A stretch of 64,000 nucleotides of DNA from Temnothorax longispinosus (GCF_030848805.1 NC_092364.1:1364001-1428000), one strand, 5' to 3'. Positions 34,401 through 47,800 are shown, numbered from the stretch's first letter. Translations and numbers: made by a program. Notes: generated from the sequence alone by a model not told the origin.

Positions 34401-37400
34401 GCCATGAGATTCTTCGATCGTTAGGTTTTCGGCTTCAATAGCGACATTAACCTTTAGCGCGTAATGATACATTCACATTCAAACTTTCGGCCTTAAGAAT
34501 GTATTAATAGAACCGGTTATTTATTCACTTGGCAACATATGTTCTGGAAAATGTTCGGTATAATTCCGTCAGAATTACGCAATTGTTCATCTTCGATAAA
34601 CACATTAATCCGTAGATCCAGAGAGGAAGGCCAATATTCACATTTTTGTTTTGTCTATATTTTTGTTTATTCAAAAAATATTCGAAGTGTCCTCCTTCCA
34701 CGTTTGGCTTACGCAAATAGAGCGAGTTTCTTTGAAGATTCCCGACCTCTCTTATGTCGTTTGATCAGACGGTTTCTTCCCCCACTGTCGTTATTTACGA
34801 AAACGCTGCCAAAAATCTGGAGAATGTTAACTCGGCAAGAAAAAAGTCGAAGAGGAGAAAAGTCTGGCAAAAGTTTCACGCAGAAATATACATATTTATC
34901 ATTCGGAAGCGATTTGATTGAAATGGAATTACGTAAAACGTGAATCACTAGCGTGCGACTTTAACATAAAGGATACCGTGTGACTCCGAAAGTTTTAAAT
35001 ATTATTAAACATTTTAATGAAAATATGATCTTTTTCGTGAAGATTTCTCTCTCTCTCTCTTTTTTGGTTAAAAATCCGGAGATTACACGCGTATTACGAA
35101 ACTTTTTATAGCTCGTTACTGTCTAACACGTGAGCGGCATTTTTTGAAACGTTATTAACGTGAGATCTCGCGAGGTCGATCGTACCATGCGTCTCGCACC
35201 GACTGGAGAACGGCGCGGCGCGGCGCGGTGGGCGATCGGCGGCGGCGCGTTCGCGAGCAGCGCGTCCGAGCGTTTTACGCATCCGTAGTAAATGGGAATC
35301 ATTCATAGTACCCAGGCGTGGTACTTCCTCGCGAGCGATGTGCCTACTTATAGCGCGGTGTGCAGCCGCGTGGCCGATTACGGGACTTTTCTCACCGTTG
35401 CGCGGTTTACTACCACTGGCACCGTCGCTCGCCTCGAAACGAAGAAGACGCAAATACGCAAATGCGGATGATCCTCGAGACGTCAATCAGCGAGATTCAC
35501 ATTACCTTGAGAGAATCAGAGAACCGAAGAATTAATTTATATTTTCAATGCCTTACCTGTGCATTTTTAATTAATAACGTTTTAAAGAACGAGTTACAAA
35601 GTTATAGAAGCTGCGCGACGTTTCGTGATGCAAAGCGCGTTCGTTTCTCTTTTTATTAAAACTTGAAAGGGACGCTTGTGGAAGAAATAATATTTTCATT
35701 CAAAACGTTTGAGTGATTGAAAATGTTTCGTGAATCGTAAATTGAAGTTATGTCCATCAAAACTTATATATAGACTGCATCTTTATTTTTGCATTACGCT
35801 GCAGACACAGATTTATTAGATCGTCGTTAAATTCCCGGCAAATATGTTTACCACAAAGTTTACGTTACATACCCTTTACGTAAAATGATAACAATACGCC
35901 AGCAAAGATTAGAATTTTGCGTTAAAACCGATGCCACATTTGTGTCCTTCTTAGGCTTGCAAAACTTACTGTTCGTAAAATAAGAGCAATAATTGCTTGC
36001 AAAAGCATAATCTAACAGCAAACAGACGGTAAAAATCGAGCAAGAATATGCGCGGCACAATGTAACAGCAAATTGGTAGTGAATATCGAGCAAACCGTTT
36101 GTTGCTGTTACATAACTCGATAATTTGATGCGTCATGTTAAATACCTTTAAATACCTTTAAGTATTACCTTAAGTATACTGAATAAGCTACGTAATGGAA
36201 AGTCTCAGTATTTGCTGCCAATTTACCGTCGTATTGTACTATATGCATGTTCTTGCTCGGTTTTTGCCGTCTGTTTGCTGTCGGATCAATTTGCGGTTCC
36301 GCCTGTCATTTTATGAATAAGTAATTTCTGTCGTTTTGTAAATATCAATTTAATTAGCGGATTTTGCATCAAATCTGTCGTTACTTTGTCAAGGAAACTT
36401 TTTACGGACGCTTGATAAAATATGCTCTTTTCAGATTTGGCTAACTAGATATCTATTATTACATTGTCCTTTTCGCCGGATTCCGGTTAGTCATATCGAT
36501 TAAATTGTCAAACTTCCACTACGCTTCCGGCTAATTCTCGGCTAAATTAGGGGGCAGAGAAACGTGATGAAAAGTTCAAATCTAAAAGCCAGATAATAGT
36601 CGTAATTTTTCAAATTAATGGTTGCCCGCCACGCGATAGCCGCGTAACACGCAGAGTATCCGTCAGGAACTCGAATGCGACGTTGGACGATAGAACGTAA
36701 CGCGCTCGCCGAGATATATGCTAATTAATACCACAAAGACGAGGATCGAGACGAGACACACGCGTACGTACGTGTAGCGTGAGTACACTAAGTATTTTAT
36801 TTTTACCGTTTATCATATGTTCGCCTTCGTACCGACACGTTAAACACCGTAACTAACGTTTCTCAGAAGGATGACAGTTAGATCCGCCTAATAATTCATA
36901 ATGCAAAGGAGATGATGAGAATTTAACTCTTTTGCAACTCTTTTTAACTCCGAATGAATTAATATCTCGACACGTGATATCGAAGATAGTTCCGTTTGTT
37001 CAAAATTTTCCGAGGAAGAAGTTTATAATAAAATTGGCAATAATAAAAATCTAGCCCCTTTGCTTTTTTAATTATGGATAATAATATCTCAACACCTGAT
37101 TAAAGATATTGTTTCGAATGCTCAAGACTTTTAGCCGAATACGCGATTGATTTAATATCGAAAGCATCGAAGTGTGTTAAACGGTCGCAAAATCATTGCA
37201 ACTTTTATTCCTCGATTGAAAGCAATAAAAGGAAAGCAATGAGAATCAGCCATTATGTTTAACATCATTGGGGAGCATGGATTTACAGTTTTAGGTACGA
37301 GCGATAAAATTATCATATCTTACTTTGGGAGTAAGGCTCGAAAGATAAAACAAAGGACGATGGGGAAAGTAACCAGATTTTGACCGTTGAAACCTTTCTT

Positions 37401-40400
37401 ATGCATGTTTTCTTATATTTTTTCATGTGCTGAATCATTATCGAACGTTTATTTCAAGATCTGATAGAAAAATAGCGAAAATCGCATTTAAACCCTGGTG
37501 AAAAAATTTCTCACATTTTCTCAGAAATTTTGTAAGAATTAAGACTTACGAAGAATTCTACGACATTTTTCCACCAGGGTTGAGTTAGGTTGGGTGATAG
37601 AGTGGGCTGGTTTTTTTTTCTCTTTTATGTTAGAATGGGTGATGTGTCAGATTAGAATAAAGGAGGTGGAGTGAGAGACAGTAGGAGGAGAACATAAAGG
37701 TAAGAAAATGTTATATATTCTCGAGTTTTTGTTCCGATTTTTACCAATTTGCTACTTTGCATGCAATTTTTGCTATTTTCTCATCAGCTTGAAATATAAT
37801 TAAAAGTTTGATAATGATTCAGCACATCAAAAAATATAAGAAAACAATTCGTAAGAAAGATTCCATCGCCTCGGTCAAAGGTTACTTTACTCATCGTCCT
37901 TCGTCGAGCCTAAACTCGTTACGATTTTTGACCGATATCTTTTAACATGTCCTTCAAACCGCAGCTTAATTCCAAGATCTCGTGATACCTGACGCGTGCT
38001 TTCTACCGAAATAGAAGGATACGACAGCAGAGAGTCACGAGAGTCTTGTTCAGCGACTTTCATCCTATAATCTTCCTGCATGTAGATACGTGGGTTTCCA
38101 ATGTGTATAGATCAACACGTATTTTCCGTTCTCTTCCACGCGATTAAAATGGCTTTTCTTCAGTCTCTTTTTTTTCAACCATATATTCCCTTTACGTTTA
38201 GGAGCAAATGGAAGGATTAATTATTCCGAGCTCGTCGCGCGCGTTGGTACACACGGGCGGGAATTTTTCCCCGGGCGTTCGCGTGCGCGATCGTGAATGG
38301 TAACCGGGACACGTATTACACGTGACGGTTCCAATGAACGCGTGTTCCAATGAAAATCGTATATATTCCATGCGTGCGCGCAGGTGAACGCGCGAAGCCG
38401 TCGCGCGCGGCCAAGTGTGAAAAGAAAATCCTTCTAGGAAAGCGTGCGGCCAATAAGCGGACAATTATAAAAAAAAGGAAACGCGTCATTCTCTCTCTCT
38501 CCGCCGCTGGTTCGCACCGCGCAAACAACACGGCGAATTTTAGATTTTACGGTAATCTTATGACGAAACTGTCGGAAAGAACCTGCGGCAAACAACGCGG
38601 CGAATTTCAGATTTTATGGTAATCTTATGACGAACTGTAGGAGGAAAGACAACATTATAACGTCTTAAAGATGTCTAAGAGACGTCTTGTAAATTTTAAT
38701 TTTTGGTAACGTCTTAAAGACGTCTTTTAGTCATGCGTGTTGTCTGGGAAGCTAGAGATATACGCGTAGATCTTCGAGGACGCGAAAGTTTTGCGACGCC
38801 GCGGAATACAATAGGATCTAATCCGCGGTCTCGCGAAACGTCGATGATTTCATCGAACGTTGCCGCTGCCGATTCCTCTATCGCGCTGTTATGAAAGAGC
38901 GTAATCGCGCCAAGGACGGCGCTCCAAGCTGATCCGTCCTTTAACAGCGATAATAATCTTTCTCTTTACCTTCGCGCGGCGACGGAAGGCAGAAAGTGTC
39001 TATTATAATCCACGCGTAACGACGTCCCCCTTTTGAACGGTTTTGCAGTCGAGAATCGCACGGGACTCGCGCCGCGATCGGAAGAACCATGTCGACGAGG
39101 AGGAAGACGCGGAGGACGAAGATGATCCCGCCGGACGGGGGATGGGGCTGGGTGGTCCTGTTCTCCGCCCTCGTCGTCAACTTTCTCATCCCCGGCACCG
39201 TCAAGTCCTTCGGCGTGCTCTTCGTCGAGTTTCTGCATGTTTTCAAAGCCTCCTCCACGGCGGCCTCCTGGATGCCGGCGTTATGCTACTTTCTGTACAG
39301 CTCGTTAGGTAAGCAATACTCTTCAAAATAATATTCTACTTCGATTTTAAATTTGAAAATCGCCTGAATTTTCCGAGAACACATCTCGCGTTTTATTTGT
39401 GATATATTCATAGATTTAGATGTAAATTAAACTAATGATATTATAATAAGTTTCGTTTCTCTATTATACAGGATACTTTGCTTTATTCCTTTACGAACGA
39501 AATTTCGCTTTCAATACACATTGATATATTTGTAAAGTAAATAAAATGCGATGCCTGTATCCTAAAAATATAATATGAAATATTTTGCAGGTCCTTTATC
39601 TAGTATCCTGTCGACCAAGTACTCCTATAAAACGGTGACTCTCATCGGCGGCACTTTTGCAGCCAGCGGGATGATGCTGAGCTACTTCGCTAATTCAGTT
39701 ACTTATCTTTACGTCAGGTACAGTTTCTTTATCGATTGACGTTCGAGAAGCGTCGCAAGTGAATAGGCAAACACAGTTGTTAACAACTTTGATTTTAATA
39801 ACTACTATGACGAAACGGTGCCGAAATGTTGTGTAATAAAGCCGGTTGTTGAAGCATTTAAGACGAAAGGTCTCCTTGATTTACGTATATTATTCAAGTC
39901 TTTGATTTACGTATACACGTAATACATTAAAATGCTACACGAAACATCCCAGGTAGCAAGCTGACGTTATTTGTCGTCATTTTACGTCAAAATGACTTTT
40001 TTGATGACATTTTGACGTTATAATTCTTGCATGTATAAAGAATAAAAAATTAATATTTTCTGGCATTTCTAAAAAATTTTTATACTTTCAATATTTATAA
40101 ATAATAGTTTTTTTTTTATACGTAGTTATGGTCTTATGGTCGGGATCGGCGCTGGATTGTCATTTCCACCGACGGTTTACATCGTTACGCAATACTTCGA
40201 GAGACTACGAGGGGTAGCGAACGGTCTATGCATTTCTGGTAGCGCGATCGGCACTATAGTGCTACCACCGTTACTGCAATATCTCTTGGACTGCTTTGGA
40301 TATAGGTAATTTACTAAAAAAGTCATATACTCAGAAAAAAAAGAAGTATTAAATTAACACTGATATATAATCTTTCTCTTATAAGAACTTCATCTTTTTA

Positions 40401-42634
40401 TTTCAATATTTTTTTCTTCATTGAACAATATAAAACTTCGTTTAACTATATAAATGACTTTATTTTTAAGCAAGTTTTCTTCGCTTAATGCAATATAATC
40501 TCATTTCAAGATTATATATTCTTGCATATACATATACCAGTATATCAATGTTGATTTGACACTTCTTTTTTCTCTAATAATGTCTACTTAAGAGAACATG
40601 GAGGAGCAATTATTAGAAAAACTGAATGTGAATTATTCAGATGTTCCTTTCGGCTCCTGTTTCGAGAACAAGATATCTATTCTACCGAGAGCCCTTCCGC
40701 AAAAGACTTTATACAGTAGTCCCAACTGCTTTCGAGGGATCGGAAAGTAGAAGCGCACTCCAAAGCGGCTTGGGAAGTCACACGGCACAAAACTTTTCGC
40801 AAACTTACCCGTCGAAATCTTCGTCCCAAGAAAGGTCCCGCAGACGTCGAACAATGAAGCCTCGTCAATTCGGAAATTCTAATTCCTCCAGTTTCCTATG
40901 CGTTCAGTAGAGAGAAAATCAATCCATACTGTACTGTAGATATATTTATGTCAACGATATAAAACGTTTTAATTATTAATTCTTTTGAAAAATCACACTT
41001 ATGACAGCCTTTGGTTAATACCGTCTTATGTCAACGATATAAAACAGTTTTTTAATTACTAATTCGTTCAAAAAATCGCAATTACAATACCTTCCTAGTT
41101 AATATCGTCGAACAAATAAATATAAAATTTTGATAAAATTTAGTCTAAAAACAAATAACAATAGTAACGGAAATACAACAAGCCCAGGTCCAAGTTGAAG
41201 TTTTATCTGAAAACCATTTCCTTCTCGCCCCTTAAAAACAAAGCTGGATGCATACCTTACTTAAATCAGGTTTCATTGTCACATTCCAGAGGAGCTGTCC
41301 TCATCATGGGCGCGATCACGCTGAACACGCTGGTCTGCGCTCTCCTATATCATCCGGTCGAGCAGCACATGAAAATTGTGCCCCTGGACGAGGGAGTCGA
41401 TAACGAAGCGCTGACTCTCGACGAGCCTATCGGTGGAAAATGGGAGACAACTGAAAAAATAAGAGAGGACGCAAAATTCGACGACGAACCAATACGCAAG
41501 TTCTCAGATCTTTTACACAACGCGCCGACCCTCGAAGAGCCTGTCGGCGGGAAATGGGAATCGATTGAAAAAATGGGAGAGGACGCAAAATTCAACGATG
41601 AACCAATACGCAAATTCTCGAATCTTTTGCAAAACGTGGTGCTAGAGTCAACCACGGAGAAGGCATCCGGTGGGCCTAAAAGGAAATTGGATTACAAGGA
41701 GAATGATACGATCGTAGGATTACGGTACAACGCTGTTAAGGACGAGGATTCGCATATACAGGAAGAAATTCCGCGAGAGAATACTCTGAATGAGTTTCAC
41801 ATGACAACTCCGCGTCTTGCCGAGGAAGATGGCGATCGTCCGAATGGCGATACGCAGAATTTATCGCAGCGAGACAGTGCTGTTGCCGAGAAGAATGGTA
41901 GGTCGCAATTGGACTCCTCGAAAGTCGAGGAAAACCGAAAGGAAGATAGCAGGGTGTGCGTCGAGGAACCGAGACGGAGCTCGGCAAAGAAACCGAAGAA
42001 ATGCGATAGCAAGCTCGAGAAGATGCCCTTCTTCGACCTGAGCGTGCTGAGGGATCCCATTTACCTGGTGATTCTCATCTCCAACTCCACGTCGGCCATC
42101 AGCAACACGAACTTTATGATTCTCCTGCCGTCCTACGCGATCGCTGAGGGCTTCGACAAAAACTCGTCGGCCCTCCTGCTGTCCATAGTTTCGGCGTTGG
42201 ATCTGGTCGGCAGGATCAGCGGCGCGTCCTTATCTGACATCGATTTTATGCCCAAGTATTATTACTTCGTGGGCGGACTCGGCACCAGCGGAATCGCCCT
42301 GGCTCTGTTACCGATGGCGACCAGCTACACCATGCTATCGTTCTTCTGTGCCCTCTTCGGCCTGTCATCAGGCATGTACATCGGCATCACGACGGTCATC
42401 CTCGCGGATATGCTGGGACCGGAGAAGCTCAGCTCGTCCTATGGGATCTCGTTGTTCGTTAACGGCGTGTTGCAGCTCGTCGGACCGCCCGTTTGCGGGG
42501 TCATCTACGAGAACGTGCTGTCGTACAAGCCGATCTTCTTGGCCTTCGGAATCATCCTGATTTTGGGCACCGCGCTCTGGGCGGTGGTGCCGCTCATCAA
42601 CAGAAATAATAAAAAGGATATAGAAGCGATATAG
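31420..42634 (+). CDS. Proton-linked monocarboxylate transporter (MCT/SLC16 family, MFS)
   Basis: Plasma-membrane transporter of the SLC16 family; the substrate of this member cannot be told. Exons: 31420-31448 (first ten codons), 39049-39308, 39591-39717, 40126-40305 and 41290-42634. Phases agree throughout, giving 646 residues. If the distant first exon does not belong, the ATG at 39089 gives 623. Family signature PPDGGWGWVV opens the first membrane segment, and the second signature region reads QYFERLRGVANGLCISGSAIG. About 12 membrane segments are expected: the first six before 41360, the last six from about 42040 (YLVILISNSTS) to 42600. The cytoplasmic loop between the halves is long (about 220 residues), acidic and Lys/Glu-rich. 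It holds an internal duplication of about 38 residues (DEPIGGKWETTEKIREDAKF / EEPVGGKWESIEKMGEDAKF). AATAAA at 43177 is a candidate poly(A) signal. Confidence 0.9.
31643..31773. mobile_element. Foldback MITE in intron 1 of the transporter gene
   Basis: The arms GGCCTAGTTTACACCGATC(T)CTTGATACGCG...AAATAGTA and their complement are about 43 bp each with a 35-45 bp spacer. TA flanks both ends, and the outermost bases are ambiguous. There is no coding capacity. Confidence 0.75.
32505..32626. mobile_element. Imperfect foldback element
   Basis: GCCTGTTATTTTTCGCTATA...TTAGAATGAAA pairs with TTTCATTCTAACTTATCG...GCGAAAACGAACAGGC, giving arms of about 55 bp with several mismatches and a loop of about 12 bases. 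Confidence 0.6.
36010..36285. mobile_element. Foldback element
   Basis: TAACAGCAAACAGACGGTAAAAATCGAGCAAGAATATGC (positions 36014-36052, quoted in two overlapping halves: TAACAGCAAACAGACGG and AATCGAGCAAGAATATGC) pairs with its near complement at 36245-36283. A further AACAGCAAATTGG/CCAATTT pairing lies inside. Confidence 0.5.
37395..37862. mobile_element. Long foldback element with an inner hairpin
   Basis: The outer arms (about 37397-37495 and 37762-37862) share TTTTCTTATATTTTTT(C/G)ATG and TGCTGAATCATTATC on opposite strands. An inner pair, AACCCTGGTGAAAAA at 37491 and TTTTTCCACCAGGGTT at 37567, forms a second hairpin. The region between is T/G-rich with no open frame. Confidence 0.6.
40565..40910 (+). 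other. Open frame inside transporter intron 4, unassigned
   Basis: A GC-richer island in the AT-rich intron 40306-41289 has an 89-codon + frame (40641-40910) rich in Ser and Arg (SSSQERSRRRRTMKPR). It has no acceptor and donor that would join it in phase to the transporter exons. I do not recognise it; it may be a retroposed fragment or a lost exon. Confidence 0.2.
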
Positions 42635-43176
42635 GATTCGCGCAGACAATCAACGAATCGATTTAAATGAGCGTTCTGCAAAAGACTTTACGTATTACAA
42701 TCGCGACAATTCAATTGTTGGGGATTCAACAACATTCTTAGACACTTTTAGACATGGAACAACGAACACTTGAGTCGTTGTTGTATATTTCTAGGCGAAT
42801 TTGACACTTATGTTTCTTACGATATTTGTGCCCTAGAAAGGAAATCTGGGAAAGCTCGTAAAATTTATTTAATATTAGATCTGAAATATATCGAGCTTTG
42901 TATCCACAAATCCAGCACGACCGTGCATATATTATAGTTATATCTGCGCAGCAGGTATTTAGTATTTTTCACGATTCGTGCCATTATTGCTACATAAGAT
43001 TGCTACATAAATCGTCATGTAACGAAGGCTTATATAAACTGAATAGCTGTCATTAAGGACAGAACAATTTTGTACTTTACCGAAATGTCGATCGATAAAT
43101 TGTTGTTTAAGATGTGAAAGGAATATCTATTCGCAAATATTCGTTGATAGAATAGATATATATTATGTATATTAGT

Positions 43177-43182
43177 AATAAA
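43177..43182 (+). terminator. Candidate polyadenylation signal AATAAA (transporter)
   Basis: AATAAA about 540 bases after the transporter stop codon, in AT-rich sequence. Earlier non-canonical sites cannot be excluded. Confidence 0.4.
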
Positions 43183-43748
43183 TTTTATACCATCCTGAAA
43201 AATGAATATTTTGTAGAAAATATTTTTCCATCAATACGATATTAATATTTTTACAGCATTTATCTTTTTGTTTTTACGAGCTTTTCTGGAACGTGCACAC
43301 ATCAAGCTATTATCAAGCTGTTTGATTCCGTAGCTCATTAACATAAGTTTAATTGTTAAAAATAATTTTTACTGCCAGTAACAAAATAGTATCATTGAGA
43401 CATATCTATAAACTTATGTTATCTAATAAAAATACTTAAAACGTTAGAAGATGACGTAGATATAAGAACATACATGTACGTATTACAGGAGTTCCGTTAG
43501 ACGACTTTGTGCCAAAGTAATCAGGAAAGTTTTTAATAGTTTGAATCACATTCAGTCAGAGACATTTAGTTATTAAATCATGTAACGGCAATGAATATTC
43601 GATTATGCTAAATGTTGAATAGTCCGAAATACGTAATGATATAATATAACTAAGTAGTTAGATCATGAGGACCATATAACGTAACCATTAGAAATAAGTT
43701 TAACAGTTCTGAATATTCCTTATGTCTTTGACTCAACGTTTCTCTTTT

Positions 43749-43751
<3 letters not shown>

Positions 43752-43797
<46 letters not shown>
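43752..43797 (+). repeat. (CT)n microsatellite
   Basis: An almost pure CT run of about 45 bases in the intergenic space. Confidence 0.95.
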
Positions 43798-43800
<3 letters not shown>

Positions 43801-44868
43801 ATTAATGTTTTTTATCTAAACTAAAAAGATAAGGAAATTGAAAGTAATTTCAGAAGACTCTTTTATTATTTTCATAGAGAATATAGAAGATGTCGGTGCC
43901 GTAATATACACAGGGAAATAGAAGATAAAGAAATATTTTGAATTAAGTAAATAATAAATACCTTTTTTTATCCGATTTTATTGTAGCTTTAGGTTTTTAA
44001 CTTAATTCTACGAGTTTTCTGACACAAGTTTTATGTATGCGAATATAACGAAAAAGAAGGATATATTGAATGACATTTTTCGTAATCTTTAAAATTTGGG
44101 CAATGTTGAGATTATTTACTATATGCAAAATATATTTCTGTACATATCTGTGCGTGTCTTTTGCTCAATTCTCTTGCTTTCATTTGTTGAAGATACATAA
44201 TTCTCGACTGTATCGCTTGTACAATTAATTTATGTCATACAGTTTGTATTATTCTAACATTCCCCTAATTCCTCATCAGTTCAATTCCGCTATTACAATT
44301 AATTTGATATCTCTAATGCATTTCGCGGATTAAGAAAACGCGTTATTTACACGCATTTATTTCTACTTAGATTATCCAAAAAGTATGCCGCAGTGTTAAA
44401 TCCTAACAAAATAAGTGTATACCTACGTGGATATTAAGATCTCTATACTTTTACGGCTGAATTTTTAAAATTTTTGCAATTAATTTTTGTTAGCAAAAGT
44501 TTGATAGCGCGTTATCTTTTTCCAAATTTTTAGATTTTTGATATTAAATATTTAGATAATTATACTTTAAATAAAAATGATGAGAAAGTTACAATTAAAA
44601 ATTTATGATAATTAGATAAATGTCATAAATAATAGATATGAAATATTGGACGAATGCAATAATTGATTTGTAATCGATCTTTTATATATTATAATAGATT
44701 TGAAAAGCGTACGATTCCTCGATAAGATTTTAAGCAATCTTAGTTGTTGTATATAATAACCGATATAAAATATTCAATTACTTACAGATGTGTCGGTAAT
44801 GTAAGAAAAAGTCAAATAGAAAATATCTCTTAAAATTCAAATTCCTCTTGTCAGTTTTGTGCAGTTTT

Positions 44869-47800
44869 TTACGGAAACAAAAGAAAAAGCGGAGTAGCAA
44901 GTAGAGATGTAAGATTATTATAAGTGCTAGAAAGTGGCAGGTTACGAAGTTGCTGTGTCTCTTCGTCCTGTGAAAGAAACGATAGAGCGAATGCCTTTTA
45001 CGGAAGTCTGAAATGTTAAGAACACAGTAGATCTTGTTAATCATATGATTTAAATAATAATGACACATTTCAAATTATCGCAACGATCTCACGAAGAGGA
45101 ATTACCTTTTTTTTGGATCCATTGAGAAAGTCCTTGTACATTTCCGAGCGTAAATATCTCGAGTAGCTGTCACTTTTCATTAGATGATATACATGCGCCT
45201 GGAAAATAACAATATAGAGAAAGTTAAATATAAAATATAGATAATTGTTTAGACATCATATATTTGACTTTGTGTAATAATATAAATCAATTCATAAGAA
45301 ATGGATCGTTAATCTTGTTTAATACTCCTTTTGAACGATCTGTTTCACAAGTAGTTATATTATTATCTTTAATAAAAAAATAAATAAAGTTTAATAACTT
45401 TTTAAAATTTTTATTTTTTAATTGGTTTTATTGTTTTATTCCTCCATTCTATATGATATATCTAATCAAATAATTAATAACTTAAATTTATACCGCAGCA
45501 ACGTCGAAGCACCATCGGTCTGGGTTTTCGAGACTTTTTTTGGTAACCTCGTAAGACCGAGAATCGACATTGATGGGACAACTGGCATCCGTGTCCAAAA
45601 ATTCACGCCATATCTCTTCGACTTTCATCTGGACGTCTTTCTGCGGTAAAGTTTTCAATTCCTGAACGGTTTCCCAAAATCTGCACATATCATAAATGAT
45701 CTCGTCTCCCTGATGTAAATTCAACATCGTATTACGTGTGTAGATAGATAGTATATAAAAGTGTAAATATGAGTATGAAATAGTAACGTTTATAGCTGAA
45801 GAAAAAGAAAAACTTACGCGAGAGTTGTTATACATACTTGAGATTTTCGCCGCTAAATTCCTTATCTAAAAAGCGTATAAATTGTTCTCTACCAACGGGA
45901 TCTTGTAAGAGTTCTTGAAGACTGAACGCCCACCTCTTTACTCTTCTCATAGGTATTTCTTTCCTACATATTCGTAAATATATAAATATGCGTGGAAAAA
46001 CATATAGGTAACACATAACGTTTGGATGAAATTTACCACAACTAATGCGAGAATTTTTTTCTCTTTATAATAACGATACTTACGCTAATTTCTCCTGCTC
46101 CCACATTTCCGGGCTGTCGGTTATCCATGGATTTGTGAGCTCGGGTAGGGTGAAAAAGGGATCGTACTCCATGTATTGTTCAAAGTACCCAATCAAACTA
46201 AAAATATCACAAATATCGATTAGCCTATAAACGCATATAATATACACATTTAGCGAAGCTTAAATAAATTGTACTATTATATCATTGGACAACATGGAAC
46301 AAAATCTGGAACGGACACACATTTTACTTTCGCTATTTTATACATGGAAATATTTAACCAAATCTCGATTGACTTTATATAACAAATGTTAATACAATAA
46401 TGTTCCCAAATATATAATATCCCTCGGTTTATTTGGCTAAAACAGATAACTCTATTGACATACGCTTCGGCTACTTTCGAGACCTTGATGACGGGCTTGT
46501 GCAGTCTGTCTTTCAGAGTTTCGATCTCCTTCTGCAAAAATTCTATCGATGTGGTCGCACTCGTTTCTGCAGACGGCGATATTTTGCCACCGGCGACGCC
46601 CAGTTGCAAATGCTTACTTGGTTGTACGACAGATTTATTACTACGACAAGCTTTCTTAATATCCAGCTCCGTCGTGTTTACGCATCCGGGCTGAAATGTA
46701 ATGTAATTGACAACCGATATTTCTATGATAAAAATCTTCCTCTCACTTTTCCCTATTTATAATACAAAAATTCTTGTCCTGATATTTTATCAATGAGAAA
46801 ACATATATGTAAATGTTCTTTATTTTTATCTATTATTCTAACGTAATAAGAATTTACCATTGGCCGATGTACATCCCAGAAGGCTCTTTCTTGGCTATCC
46901 AAGACTTTTCTTTCTAATTTATCTCTTTTCTTGTCAACTTTACTTTGCGCTTCTGCCTGCATAAAAATAAATTCCCATTTTCGCGAAAACATCTTTTGCA
47001 ATCGAGCTAGATTCTCCGCCTCGTAATCCGCCAATTCCAATCGCGTTTTATTCTGCATCGTCCTTTTGCATAAATAGACAGCTGTAACATTTAACGTAGT
47101 AACGCACCAACGGGTATATATATCATGATATAGTTACGAAAATATGACACGTATATACAAAGTTTGATATAAATCGCTAAAATTGATAATAAAGTAATAC
47201 TACGTTTCTTCCTGATCAATTACTTTTTAGCAAGTTGGCAAACAAGAATAATTTTTATAATTATTAAATATATTGCTAATTAAATCATTTGCATCTACGA
47301 TACAAGTGACAAATTAAATTACACTAATGATAATATTAATATTTTTATTAATATTATTCGATTATATTATTAATATTTACCGTAATCAGTGTTCTCAGGT
47401 TCCCAACAATTCGATGGCCAAAAATACGGTGTTTGAAACCTGTAGAATGTGTTGTCGTTCTTTACGGTAAGGCAGTGGTCGTCGATAGGAAAAAAATAAC
47501 CATGGGATGCCATAAGATGAGCCACGTGAAGAGCCTCTGAATTAACATACCAATATACTACACGTTTCAGATTCATATTAATCACGGATAGAATCTAAGA
47601 ATTAACATAAATTAAGAAAATAGATCTTCTACCTTGATCATCAATATCCATGCTCTTCATCATCCATGCTATAAGATCTGCACCTGGAATGTTATATATC
47701 AATTATATATAATTATTTTCTTCGTTAAATCTTCGTTTAAGGTCGCTAATAATACTCGGCCTAAATTTATGCCCTCAGATGAGAGGCTTGCATAAGAAAA

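Larger units (their letters stand above)
31774..39048. other. Remainder of transporter intron 1, several palindromic elements
   Basis: No exon is supported in this 7 kb. It holds foldback structures at 32505-32626, 36010-36285 and 37395-37862, a widely spaced inverted repeat (about 33994-34024 with 35698-35740), and GCGGC runs at 33509-33541 and 35211-35228. An imperfect direct repeat of about 55 bp also occurs (38530-38570 and 38587-38632, core GGCGAATTT(T/C)AGATTTTA). A GC-rich patch at 35160-35420 carries open frames on both strands that I cannot match. Confidence 0.45.
42635..44868. other. Transporter 3' UTR and convergent intergenic DNA
   Basis: This lies between the transporter stop and the stop of the RGS gene on the other strand, so both 3' ends meet here. 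A (CT)n microsatellite of about 45 bp is at 43752-43797. AATAAA at 43177 fits the transporter. No other feature is seen. Confidence 0.45.
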
